Below are positions 16,485-25,576 of a DNA stretch of 41,921 nucleotides, piece by piece. This DNA is from Saprospiraceae bacterium. Its GTDB lineage: Bacteria > Bacteroidota > Bacteroidia > Chitinophagales > Saprospiraceae. A model generated the notes under the pieces. That model made no database searches, was not told the DNA's origin, and worked only from the letters and a program-made list of their open reading frames with translations. The stretch is from NCBI GenBank assembly GCA_029212405.1, contig JARGNR010000058.1:1-41921 (forward strand), written 5' to 3'. The translations under genes were made by a program, and so were the position numbers. Position 1 is the first letter of the stretch, and every line of letters starts with the position of its first letter.

Positions 16485-16957
16485 AATTTGTATTTTTTAT
16501 AATTAGTATAATATTTTTATTTATTTCTTGTGATAAATCAAGGAATATAGTTTGGAAGCAAGAAATTGCATCAGAACCATTTTTAGATAGATACACGGAA
16601 TTTCATTTCACAAAGAAAGATAGAGGGAAAATAAGATCAATTGGTGATTTTGATGATAAAGATTTTGTTATTAATGAAAACAAAGCGTATTTTTTTAATG
16701 ATACATTTGAGATTACACGTTTAAGTAAAAATTTCATATTGATAAAGAATGATTATTATTATGCTGAATTTAAGGAAGTTGAGAATAATAATTTCACAAA
16801 TCAGAATAAGGATTCTCTTTTCCAAGTAAATCGGGTTTTATATTTAATTAAGAACTTAGATCCAAAGAATAAATCAATTTTTGCTGAAGACTATTTGGAT
16901 GATCTTATTGATCTTTTAAATGGTAATTTTTTTGACCGAGATGAAATAGACATATAA
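16481..16957 (+). CDS. Orphan lipoprotein immunity candidate
   Basis: The 158-residue product has a lipoprotein signal (M-K-F-V-F-F, lipobox L-F-I-S-C) and a charged soluble domain with many Asp, Asn and Lys. Its ATG overlaps the stop of a toxin relic by four bases. It is the fifth lipoprotein of this kind in the locus. With the toxin gone it may protect against siblings that still carry the toxin; this is inference. Confidence 0.55.
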   Translation: MKFVFFIISIIFLFISCDKSRNIVWKQEIASEPFLDRYTEFHFTKKDRGKIRSIGDFDDKDFVINENKAYFFNDTFEITRLSKNFILIKNDYYYAEFKEVENNNFTNQNKDSLFQVNRVLYLIKNLDPKNKSIFAEDYLDDLIDLLNGNFFDRDEIDI

Positions 16958-17007
16958 GGATATTTTTGATTTTCCATGATCATAGTTCATAATAGATTTA
17001 ATACAAA

Positions 17008-17466
17008 ATGAGAAAGTATTTAAAATTGGATTCTTCAAATAATCTTATTTTGCCACAAAGTAATATAATTGGGTATAATAGACAAAGGTCAATAAATTTA
17101 CGTTTAAACGAGGTTAAGGTAGTAGGGATTAAAGGTAAATTAGACTTTGATGATGAAGAATTATACATTTGTTTTATAGATAAATATGGAAAAAGCAACA
17201 ATGTTAACTCATACTTTTTAAATGATTCTTCCGTACAAATATTAACTGATCATTTTAATTTTACCACTGATTACTTTGATATGCCTCATAAATTTTACAC
17301 CACAGGTGATTCATTTGTATTCTTCCCCAATGAAATAAAAGGGAAACCTTTATATAAAAAATGGTACAGTAATTTAGACAGTTTTTTGAATAGATTTTAC
17401 CAATTGATAAGTGTTAAGTATTCGAGTGAAGGAATCTTAACAAAGGAGGTTAAAGAGTATTTGTAA
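17008..17466 (+). CDS. Hypothetical protein at the end of the RHS array
   Basis: The 152-residue product has no signal peptide or membrane segment. It is rich in Tyr, Phe, Asn and Lys, with a charged D-F-D-D-E-E-L stretch in the middle. No family is recognised. Position after the orphan immunity gene, size and composition would fit another immunity protein, but for a cytoplasmic target. The start is the first ATG after a stop; spacing to the previous gene is 50 bases. Confidence 0.45.
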   Translation: MRKYLKLDSSNNLILPQSNIIGYNRQRSINLRLNEVKVVGIKGKLDFDDEELYICFIDKYGKSNNVNSYFLNDSSVQILTDHFNFTTDYFDMPHKFYTTGDSFVFFPNEIKGKPLYKKWYSNLDSFLNRFYQLISVKYSSEGILTKEVKEYL

Positions 17467-17521
17467 CCTTCCCCAAAAATAAGACAGCCAAAAAACTTTC
17501 CAAAGCTACCCATACCATAAA

Positions 17522-17569
17522 ATGAAACGCATCACAGAAAAACAGTTTATTAAAGTACTCAAAGACTAA
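17522..17569 (+). pseudogene. Possible N-terminal scrap of an IS3-type OrfA
   Basis: A 15-codon frame (M-K-R-I-T-E-K-Q-F-I-K-V-L-K-D, then TAA) resembles the beginning of IS3-family OrfA transposases (K-R-x-T-E-x-Q-I-I-x-x-L-K). It is too short for certainty. The rest of 17467-17649 shows only a small GGGGA/TCCCC inverted repeat at 17600-17614. Confidence 0.2.
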
Positions 17570-17649
17570 AAAACATCACAACCATCATATCAAATATTCG
17601 GGGAATCCATCCCCATTTCATCCCACTTTAGCACGACCTAAAACCCACC

Positions 17650-20600
17650 TTATCGGATAATGGTAAGATCCCCCGCCTTCACCTGCTCCCCATCCTCAAC
17701 ATGGGTATATTTAATCAAATACACATAAACCCCAGGCGTCAAAACATTCCCATTCATCGTCCCGTCCCAAGTCATCGTATTCTCATCTTCAGATAAAAAT
17801 ACCAGATTGCCCCAGCGATCGAATATGACCATACTATTGACAGTAATAAATGGATTGTTATTGGTAATCGTAAATAGACCATTCAATGGGCTATTTGGGT
17901 TGATGATATTGGGTAAGATAATGTCTTGTTCTTCTATACTGATTTGGAGGGAATTACTTATGGCACAACTCAAGCTATCAAATGCGATCACCGTGATCAG
18001 ACCGGATGTCGTAGCGATAAATTCCGGGTCCAAACAATCGGTACATGATAATTCGTAGGGACTGTCGTAACTTAAGTCTATAATTTGAAAATTTGCGCTG
18101 ACAATTAAGTTGATGATTTCTTCTGGGTTAACAAGTCTGTCCTCACCTAAGTCAATTATATAATCTTCAGGAGTTTCCGTAAGCTCAGTAACTACTGTGA
18201 CAATACTATCGCAGCCCGCGGCATTGGTATAAAAGAAGGTTTCTATTCCTACAGCTTCCTCATCACAAGATATTAATTCTAATAGCGTAGCGCTGGTAGA
18301 TGCAAAATTTACGAAAATGGACGGTGCTTCAAGAATACATCCGTCTATGGTAGTAATTAATACAGAATAATCGTTTTCTTCTTCCACAAATATTTGAGGG
18401 GAAGTATCTCCATTGCTCCACTGAATAGAAGCGATTTCTTCGGTGGAAATGCCCTGTATACTCAACGAAGCAGGTTCGTTGGTACAAGGTGGATTGTCTA
18501 CCATTATGGCTATTTCTTGTTGTGAAGCATGTATTACCTCGAAATTGGAATTTGCCGTGCAATCATTGCCGATACCCACTTCTACACGATACTGCCCTCC
18601 CGTAGTTATGGGAATCTGTAGTACTCCTGTAGCGATGAGTTGACCATCCAAAAACCAGGAAATCACATCATATGCTCCGCTGATCATCAATTCGCCTTCT
18701 TCCCCTTCACATAGGAAACTATCGCCTTCGATAGTGACTTGTAGTTCTTGTGGGATTTCGGTGACAGTGATGGAAGCGGAAGCTGTGCAGCCATTGTCAT
18801 CCATAACTGTGACCTCATAAACACCCAATTGATCAATGTTGATCGTAGCATCGGTAGATCCAGTAGACCAGATATACGATGGATAAGCTTGGGATAAAGA
18901 CAAATCAGCTGATCCCTCACAGTTGGCCGTAAGGTTGAGTATTGGATTAGTGGTAGGATATGCATCAACATTAACTTCGTAGGAATATGTGCATCCCTCA
19001 ATGGTAGTTATGCTTACACTGCCAACAAATGGTACGGAAAGAAGTGCAGTAGTTCCAACTTCGCCATTGCTCCATTGAACAGATTCAAAATCTCCTTCTA
19101 TTTCTGCGGACACGGTTTCACCCATGCACTCCAGGGTAGGATAAGAAATTAAAACATTGGGTTCGTTCAGCAACAAAACCTCTACCGTATCTGTACTTGT
19201 ACATCCTTCTGCATCTGTACCTTCCACCGTTACCATACCACTTTGAGTTATGGTGATGGCTGTGCTCGATTCTCCTGTGCTCCACATAATATCCGTAAAA
19301 GAACCCTCTACAAATAACTCAGTTTCGGTGGCATCACATTGAATCAAATCACCACCAATTGAAATAGATTCTCCTTCTGAGAATAAAACCTCAAATTCAT
19401 TACTTGATGTGCATCCTTCAGCATTGGTTACTTGCACCGTAACAATTCCCTCATCTGTGACGATTATGGATTCAGTTTCTTCTCCAGTAGACCATAGATA
19501 AGCGGCATACGATTCTGAAGTGGTTAATACGGCCTCCTCTGCACAACTCTCAACTTGATTCAAAATTATCGGAATTTGAATGGTTGAAGCGGTTACAGTA
19601 TACGTGTTGGTACCTGAACATCCATTGACATCCGTCACTGTAAGTTCGTAGGTGCCTGGAGTATTTGTATCTATGGATTGAGTCGTTTCTCCCGTAGACC
19701 ACAAATAAGTTTCATAATCATTAACAGAATTTATTGATATGAATTCATCGTTACAGATCAAAGTAGGTCCTGTAATCGAGGGGTTGAGGTTGTCTGATTC
19801 CACTATGTCCACCGTATCGCTGACGGCACATCCATTTGAATCTACGATAGTTAGAATTACCAGTCCAGGTGAAGTTACAACTATGCTATCTGCAGTACTT
19901 CCAGTGTTCCATTGATAATTGGCTGCATCAATTGATGAAGTCAGAATAGTATTCGATCCAGCACAAAATGTAGTTGCACCCAAAATAGTCAAATCTGGTG
20001 TGGTTGGAATAGTTACGTCTAATGTTGCTATGCCAGAGCATCCATTCTCATTGGTAACCGTAATCTGGTACTCACCGTCTTGTGTCACCAAAAGTGAGTC
20101 TGCTTCACTGCCCGAACTCCAAAGGTAAGTATCGTACATCATATCAGTGACTAATACTATACTTCCACTACAATCCACAGAAGCCATTTCTATTATTGGA
20201 TTCAATTCATCCAATTGGTCAACCTCAAAAGTAGTACTACCAGTACATCCACTTGCATCGGATACGGTAACTTCATATAAACCGCTGCTAGAAGCAAATA
20301 TACTGGAGGTTTCTGCACCTGTACTCCAATTATAATCTATATACGTTTCACTAATGGAGAGTAAGGTACTATCTCCATCACAAATAATATTATCTCCTTC
20401 AATTGTGGGTTCTAGGGAATCAATAATGGTAACTATGAACGTATCTGTGGCTTCACATCCATTTTCATCCATTACTAAAACGATATACATGCCTGTTGTA
20501 TCCACCACTAAGGTGTCGGCGGTACTGCCACTATTCCATTGCACCATGTCAAATGTATCTGATATAGATAGGGTAGTCTCACTATTTTCGCAGATGGAAT

Positions 20601-22398
20601 TATTCCCTTCTATGGTCACATTCAGTGCGGCGGGTATATCCACGATTTCTGTATCTGAACCGCTGCATCCTGTATTGTCGGTGACCGTGACACTGAAGCT
20701 GCCATTTTGATCCACTGTTATTTCTGGTGTGGTGTCCCCTGTATTCCAAAGATAGGTGGAATATCCACTACCGGCATTTAATGTAGCAGAGTTTCCACAA
20801 TCCAAATCTGTGATATTGATACTTGGTGAAAGGCTAGTAGATGTTGTGATAGTAATGCTATTGCTAGCTGTGCACCCCGCGGCATTGGTAACAGTCACTG
20901 TGTATTCACCTTCCGCATTGATGCTAATTTCTTCAGTATTTTCATTGGTACTCCATAAATAGGTTATATAGGTCTCTGTCAAGCCGAGGGTGGCAATGCT
21001 GCCTTCACAAATCTGATCTGGACCTGTAATGATTGGATTAGGAGTATCAAATCCGAATAATTCAAATTCTGCGGTATTCGTGCATCCGTTGTCATCCGTA
21101 GCGGTGACTGTGTAAGTGTTGGGTTCTGAGACGATAATCACCGCTGAGGTTTCACCTGTATTCCATTCGAAGTTAGTAGCATTGGTGCTCACAGCTTCAA
21201 GAGAAGCTATATTTCCATTGCATAAACCTGATGGTCCAATGATATTGATAGTTACGTCATTGCTGAAATCTACAGTGATGTCTGCAGTACCTTCACACCC
21301 ATTTGCATTGGTGACCGTTACGCTATACGTATTGGATTCCGTAACATCAATGATGGGTGTCATTTCATTTGTACTCCATTCTACAAAATCGTACGGTTGA
21401 TCCAGTGCAAGTTGCACGATACCATTACAGACATTTCCAAATTGAAAAATCTCAGGTGCAGGAGCGGCGAACTCAGTCACTTGACTAGAAGAACTTCCAG
21501 TACATCCATTTATATCCGTTACAGTGACCGAATAGTTCCCTACTGGTGCATTGATAGTGGAGGTAGTTTCATTGGTGTTCCATAGGTAGGAAACAAATGA
21601 TCCATTAAGTACAGTTAGGGTAAACAGGTTGTCTGGGCATACTTCACCATCTTCTAGCTCGGGGATTGGAGCATTGAATACAGTAATGGAGATAGAAGCA
21701 GTGGCTGTACATCCATCATCATCCGTGACGGTGACCTCATAGATGTCCTCTAAATTGATTGTAATACTTTGTTGTGTCTGTCCAGTACTCCATTCATAGC
21801 TTGCAAATCCCTCAGTGGCCGATAAGAGGGCAGATTCGTTGCTGCATATTTCTGTGGGACCACCTATACTTACGACTGGATCATCTGGAATGGTGATGGC
21901 AATGTCATTTGTATTGGTACATCCATTGTTGTCGGTAACGGTGACCGTGTATGTACCATCCGTAGTATATACGGCCAATTGCTCCGTTCCCCCTCCGTCA
22001 CTCCATTCGTAAGAATCAAAACCCGGGCCAGCGTCTGCCGTTATTTGATCATCGCACTCATAATCTAACAATGTAATATTTACATCAGGAAGGGGTAACA
22101 CTGATATATCTATTGAGCCATCTCCTTCACATCCTTGATCGTTTGTTACGGTTACAGAATATGTTCCGCCATCTGAAATTGTTATGTTGTCTGTGTCGTC
22201 GCCTGTTGACCAAATGTAATTATCATAGGATTCCAACACGGTAAGGGTACCCGTACTGTTAGCACAGATTTCATCAGGCCCTTCGATGGTTACGGTCGGA
22301 GCAGGTAGGATCGTAAGCGTAATCGTATCCAATACTCCGCATGCATTCACGCTAAGGTAAATCGTTAGAAAAATGAAAGATAAGAGAGCTTTTTTCAT
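17650..22398 (-). CDS. Multi-repeat secreted adhesin candidate with T9SS type B sorting domain
   Basis: The 1582-residue protein has a signal peptide (first ~19 residues, ending near V-N-A-C-G) and about 19 tandem Ig/PKD-like units of ~75 residues. Each has a Y-x-W-S/N-T-G-x-T-x-x-I strand followed by G-x-Y-x-V-T-V-T-D-x-N-G-C, with one Cys pair per unit. Units near the C-terminus are more diverged. The last ~65 residues match the type B (gliding-type) C-terminal domain: I-F-D-R-W-G-N-L-V-F, then W-D-G-T, then G-V-Y-V-Y and a final D-L-T-I-I-R. It is expected to be exported by Sec and T9SS and displayed or released as a filamentous adhesin. A small HTH-like gene lies 74 bases upstream on the same strand. 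Confidence 0.9.
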   Translation of the reverse strand: MKKALLSFIFLTIYLSVNACGVLDTITLTILPAPTVTIEGPDEICANSTGTLTVLESYDNYIWSTGDDTDNITISDGGTYSVTVTNDQGCEGDGSIDISVLPLPDVNITLLDYECDDQITADAGPGFDSYEWSDGGGTEQLAVYTTDGTYTVTVTDNNGCTNTNDIAITIPDDPVVSIGGPTEICSNESALLSATEGFASYEWSTGQTQQSITINLEDIYEVTVTDDDGCTATASISITVFNAPIPELEDGEVCPDNLFTLTVLNGSFVSYLWNTNETTSTINAPVGNYSVTVTDINGCTGSSSSQVTEFAAPAPEIFQFGNVCNGIVQLALDQPYDFVEWSTNEMTPIIDVTESNTYSVTVTNANGCEGTADITVDFSNDVTINIIGPSGLCNGNIASLEAVSTNATNFEWNTGETSAVIIVSEPNTYTVTATDDNGCTNTAEFELFGFDTPNPIITGPDQICEGSIATLGLTETYITYLWSTNENTEEISINAEGEYTVTVTNAAGCTASNSITITTSTSLSPSINITDLDCGNSATLNAGSGYSTYLWNTGDTTPEITVDQNGSFSVTVTDNTGCSGSDTEIVDIPAALNVTIEGNNSICENSETTLSISDTFDMVQWNSGSTADTLVVDTTGMYIVLVMDENGCEATDTFIVTIIDSLEPTIEGDNIICDGDSTLLSISETYIDYNWSTGAETSSIFASSSGLYEVTVSDASGCTGSTTFEVDQLDELNPIIEMASVDCSGSIVLVTDMMYDTYLWSSGSEADSLLVTQDGEYQITVTNENGCSGIATLDVTIPTTPDLTILGATTFCAGSNTILTSSIDAANYQWNTGSTADSIVVTSPGLVILTIVDSNGCAVSDTVDIVESDNLNPSITGPTLICNDEFISINSVNDYETYLWSTGETTQSIDTNTPGTYELTVTDVNGCSGTNTYTVTASTIQIPIILNQVESCAEEAVLTTSESYAAYLWSTGEETESIIVTDEGIVTVQVTNAEGCTSSNEFEVLFSEGESISIGGDLIQCDATETELFVEGSFTDIMWSTGESSTAITITQSGMVTVEGTDAEGCTSTDTVEVLLLNEPNVLISYPTLECMGETVSAEIEGDFESVQWSNGEVGTTALLSVPFVGSVSITTIEGCTYSYEVNVDAYPTTNPILNLTANCEGSADLSLSQAYPSYIWSTGSTDATINIDQLGVYEVTVMDDNGCTASASITVTEIPQELQVTIEGDSFLCEGEEGELMISGAYDVISWFLDGQLIATGVLQIPITTGGQYRVEVGIGNDCTANSNFEVIHASQQEIAIMVDNPPCTNEPASLSIQGISTEEIASIQWSNGDTSPQIFVEEENDYSVLITTIDGCILEAPSIFVNFASTSATLLELISCDEEAVGIETFFYTNAAGCDSIVTVVTELTETPEDYIIDLGEDRLVNPEEIINLIVSANFQIIDLSYDSPYELSCTDCLDPEFIATTSGLITVIAFDSLSCAISNSLQISIEEQDIILPNIINPNSPLNGLFTITNNNPFITVNSMVIFDRWGNLVFLSEDENTMTWDGTMNGNVLTPGVYVYLIKYTHVEDGEQVKAGDLTIIR

Positions 22399-22472
22399 GT
22401 TGCTGGTAATTAGTTCATCTCAACGCCTGCTTATTTTAATGAATAACAATAAATATGTTTAAATGTTGGATT

Positions 22473-22718
22473 TCAAGAAGACATCGTTTGAGATGGCCAT
22501 CCAAGTTCAGAGTAGATGAGATACATTTCTCGCTTAGTGAGGTATCCATGATTTCGAATTTTGAGGTTATTACGCTTTAGCATATTACAGAATGTTTGAC
22601 TGGATAGACCATATTCCGCGGCGATTTCTTTTTTAAATTTCAACTGTGAAAGAAGTGAAATGTACGTGGAGGGAAGTGTAATGGTTTGTCCATCAATAAT
22701 GGTTTGTGAATAGTTCAT
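22473..22718 (-). CDS. Small helix-turn-helix-like protein
   Basis: The 81-residue product has a central segment resembling an HTH: K-K-E-I-A-A-E-Y-G-L-S-S-Q-T-F, followed by a basic stretch K-R-N-N-L-K-I-R-N. The C-terminal half (L-T-K-R-E-M-Y-L-I-Y-S-E-L-G-W-P) looks like a second small helical unit. I read it as a DNA-binding protein, perhaps a regulator of the adjacent adhesin on the same strand. The exact family is not recognised. Confidence 0.6.
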   Translation of the reverse strand: MNYSQTIIDGQTITLPSTYISLLSQLKFKKEIAAEYGLSSQTFCNMLKRNNLKIRNHGYLTKREMYLIYSELGWPSQTMSS

Positions 22719-22765
22719 AATTGTAGTTTATAAGTGTGGTTATTAACTTTTAAATATACATAATA

Positions 22766-22796
22766 CAAAAGTTGATTAATTATGTAAATGATCCAA
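22766..22796 (-). promoter_or_regulatory. Weak candidate promoter for the HTH-like gene
   Basis: On the minus strand, TTG (22794-22796) is separated by 20 bases from AACTTTTG (22766-22773), a 7-of-8 match to TAnnTTTG, about 50 bases before the start codon. Sequence match only. Confidence 0.25.
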
Positions 22797-23629
22797 CCTT
22801 AGCAAGATGCAATTCATTTTGACTTTGGTTGTAAACAATTTCATTGTAATGGATGAACTAGAAAAATATCTGTTTCATTTCCTGTGTTAGGTATCTACTT
22901 CTTTGCAGAATGAGTGTAAATGGGATGTCTTAACGGAAAGCAAACTACCTTATATATTGGAAAGTTAAATCAAATTTTTTAGTCTTACGAGGGCAAAACT
23001 TCACTTTTTTTATTTTTTTTTATAAATCACTAATAAAATAAGAAAATGTAGAATTATTAATTGTTTTGAATTGATTATTAAAAATAATTTATAGTTAATT
23101 GATATATTGATAAAATTTAATTTCGAAAATTAGTTATTTTCGAATGAGGTAGGATCGTTTAGTAAATTTGCAATCCGTTTTCAATACCATTTCGACCATA
23201 AAACTTTGACATGTGATTCAATTACTTCAAAAAAACTCATTGAGTCAAGTATGAGAAAAATTGATACAGACATTTGACCATTGTTTAATGAAAATCTTTG
23301 GTTCGTGCAGAAATGGTCATAGGTTGCATAAGATGAATCAAAAAATGTCTCGTCTAGCAATTGCCAAACGAGACGTATTTAATTATTATATGTTTCACTT
23401 AAAATTTTCCAAATTTAATTACACCGAGCGGAAATCTATGCAAATTCAGCCGTATGATTTCAATTGCTATAATTAACTAAACGAACATAAAGTAAGAGCG
23501 TAATTAGATTTACTTTAATCTGTCTTTTTTAAGCAAAATATTTCTGGTTTGGCTTTATAAGCATTTGACAATTTGTGATTTGACAACGCTTTGTAGAATA
23601 CTTCTTTAACCGAAACGCGGAATAGATTA
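22797..23629. other. AT-rich intergenic region with inverted repeat and promoter-like site
   Basis: No convincing gene is seen. It contains a 9-bp inverted repeat (TTCGAAAAT 23122-23130 with ATTTTCGAA 23136-23144), a plus-strand TAAATTTG at 23163-23170 without a clear -33 element, and the hairpin at 23347-23374. A 71-codon frame at 23261-23476 has unlikely composition and runs through that hairpin. Confidence 0.4.
23341..23374 (-). terminator. Candidate terminator for the S74 gene
   Basis: GTCTCGT (23347-23353) pairs with ACGAGAC (23368-23374); the loop contains the self-complementary GCAATTGC. On the minus strand the stem is followed by ATTTTTT. It lies about 255 bases after the stop of the minus-strand gene at 23630. 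Confidence 0.45.
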
Positions 23630-25393
23630 TTAACTTTTAGAAATAGACATCTTTCTAGTAGTAAGAATCTCTCCATTGACTTGCAAGTCGTATATGTACA
23701 TGCCGTCTATAAAGCCATTTAGATTTACGTTTAATGAACCAGATGTATCATTAAGTTCGAATTTTTGAATCAGTCTTCCATTGAGATCATAAATGCTGAT
23801 ACTTGGGTTTTCAGCATCTGAGGGCAATCTATATTCTATGATTGTAAAATTGGATGCTGGATTAGGTCTGTTTTGTCTTAATTCAAAACTGCCTCCATTA
23901 AATTCATTAGGTCTATTCTTTATTATAGCTTCTAATTCATTGATTTGTGCTTGCATTTCAGTCATCGTTTCATCTTGTTCTTTCAGCGCTTGTGTCAGTA
24001 CTGGAATGATCATGCTATAATTTACACTATAGTATCCTGCTGCATTTTGACCTGTAACCTCAGGTAAGACTTCTGCCAAATCTTGAGCAATAAATCCGTA
24101 CTGGGTTCCCTCACCGAAGTTCATGTCAGGAAATTCCTCCGTTTTCATTTCATAGGTTGTTCCTTGCATTAATCTTATTTTATCCATTGCATTATCGATG
24201 GATTGGATATTTTTCTTAAATCTTCTATCGGAACCTTGAAATACTTGTCCACTTACATAAGAGTTTCCAATGACGGTAAAGAAAATAGGTGTTGTCCCTA
24301 TCTCACAAACTGGATTAGTCGTATTTACTCCAAACCTGCCATTTCCACTCATAGTTGCAATGACTTTTTTGTTTTGTGCGGAGAATGAATTATTATTTGG
24401 TATTGAAGTTCCAGGTTGACCATTTCGGAAGCTAAAGAAAAGCTTTTTTTGTTCCTGTGTGGCTGGATTACATGCATCTGTAACATCGTCTAGAAAATTG
24501 AAATCTTGCCATGCTATTTCAGCATATTGTTGGTTAACTGCAGCTTGTGGTGATACTGTAGTAAAAATCGCAGGGGTATTTGGAATTCCTTGTCGATCTT
24601 TGACAACTTGCGCGTTGATTGCTACACCATCTGAGCCAGGTGAAGTAATAGCCTCTGAGAAGGAAGGTATTTGACTTCTAAATCCTTCTACAACCACATC
24701 TGTCTCAATAAGACTTGTATTGCCCTGCTTTCCCATGGAGCTACCTGATTCTATGATTTCACCAGAACTCAGTCTTTGATCATTTTCGATGGTGATGGAT
24801 TTAAAGATTTGAGCCGTACCAGGTATGCCACCAAAGTCATTTTCTGAACTAGGAATCAAGAGATTATTTCGAGTGTCCACATAGATTGCAGAGATGGGTT
24901 CTGCATTGATACCAATTGCTCCTCTTGGATTCGCAAACATGACCGTTTTGGGGTTGCCTGCGAGGCCATTAAAACTGTTTAGTCTAAAATAATTTTGATT
25001 TTTGAGAGGTCCAGATTCTCCCCATCCTAATATCAATTCATCATTTATTAGATTTAGGACTCCTACTTTTGCATTAGCTGCAGTTATAAATCCATAAGCC
25101 CCAGCACCCATACCACCAGAAGGTCCTAAAGCTGACCAAGTATTGGTGGTAGCAAAGTCTCCAAACTGTCCAGTTTCAAGATGTCCCATAAGACCATCTC
25201 TAACTAAGAAACGTGTTGTACCTAGAGAGCCGATGCTGTTAGTTAAATCGGTGCCATCTACAAAACCAATACCAGTTTGGCCACTTCTGGCAATAGTAGC
25301 GTTTGAGCCAACACCTCCTGGTAAAAATTGAGCAGATAAGACTATGGAAAATAAAAGTGTAAAAATCAATGTAGAGATTATCTTAATTTTCAT
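23630..25393 (-). CDS. Secreted S74 (chaperone of endosialidase) protein with T9SS type A domain
   Basis: The 587-residue protein has a signal peptide (to about residue 21, L-S-A-Q), a long Gly/Asn-rich beta region, and an S74 intramolecular chaperone domain from about 385. That domain shows D-R-R-F-K-K-N-I, then Y-G-F-I-A-Q-D-L-A-E-V-L-P-E-V. A short coiled coil follows (E-M-Q-A-Q-I-N-E-L-E-A-I), then a C-terminal T9SS type A domain (R-P-N-P-A-S-N-F-T, L-N-G-R-L-I-Q-K-F, M-Y-I-Y-D-L-Q-V). S74 domains normally trimerise and may cleave themselves from fibre proteins, so a trimeric surface fibre is likely. An unusual point is that the S74 domain is internal, with the sorting signal after it. 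Confidence 0.85.
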   Translation of the reverse strand: MKIKIISTLIFTLLFSIVLSAQFLPGGVGSNATIARSGQTGIGFVDGTDLTNSIGSLGTTRFLVRDGLMGHLETGQFGDFATTNTWSALGPSGGMGAGAYGFITAANAKVGVLNLINDELILGWGESGPLKNQNYFRLNSFNGLAGNPKTVMFANPRGAIGINAEPISAIYVDTRNNLLIPSSENDFGGIPGTAQIFKSITIENDQRLSSGEIIESGSSMGKQGNTSLIETDVVVEGFRSQIPSFSEAITSPGSDGVAINAQVVKDRQGIPNTPAIFTTVSPQAAVNQQYAEIAWQDFNFLDDVTDACNPATQEQKKLFFSFRNGQPGTSIPNNNSFSAQNKKVIATMSGNGRFGVNTTNPVCEIGTTPIFFTVIGNSYVSGQVFQGSDRRFKKNIQSIDNAMDKIRLMQGTTYEMKTEEFPDMNFGEGTQYGFIAQDLAEVLPEVTGQNAAGYYSVNYSMIIPVLTQALKEQDETMTEMQAQINELEAIIKNRPNEFNGGSFELRQNRPNPASNFTIIEYRLPSDAENPSISIYDLNGRLIQKFELNDTSGSLNVNLNGFIDGMYIYDLQVNGEILTTRKMSISKS

Positions 25394-25423
25394 ATGATTT
25401 GAATTATTTGATTAACAATGATT

Positions 25424-25431
25424 CAAAACTA
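25424..25431 (-). promoter_or_regulatory. Candidate -7 element for the S74 gene
   Basis: On the minus strand this reads TAGTTTTG, a full match to TAnnTTTG, 31 bases before the start codon. No clear TTG lies at the -33 distance; the phased A-tracts at 25451-25520 begin there and may substitute. Confidence 0.3.
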
Positions 25432-25450
25432 TTCGTAATGCTGCTCAGGA

Positions 25451-25520
25451 AGAAGTGAAAACCATCTAAAAGGACCTAAAACCAAATAAAACCAAATAAA
25501 ACCAAATAAAACCAAATATT
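25451..25520. repeat. 10-bp-phased A-tract tandem repeat, copy 1
   Basis: Seven consecutive decamers each contain an A-run in the same phase. Three are identical (ACCAAATAAA) and the flanking ones are degenerate. A-tracts in phase with the helix turn make DNA intrinsically curved. It lies between divergent genes, 56 bases before the 25577 start. A sister repeat precedes the paralog at 27638. Confidence 0.7.
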
Positions 25521-25576
25521 TAAATAGCTGCTTGAATCAATTTCTATTATTATAGCTATTTTTATAAAAAATAAGG

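Noticed and set aside
17650-22398. Plus-strand open frames inside the adhesin gene (for example 20354-20710)
   Set aside because: They mirror the repeated minus-strand units, have no start context or recognisable domains, and the minus-strand frame is clearly coding.
23261-23476. 71-codon plus-strand gene
   Set aside because: It has odd composition and no family, and the frame runs through a hairpin that looks like a terminator of the minus-strand S74 gene.
25451-25520. CRISPR array
   Set aside because: The repeat unit is 10 bp without spacers, far shorter than CRISPR repeats, and no cas gene is present.
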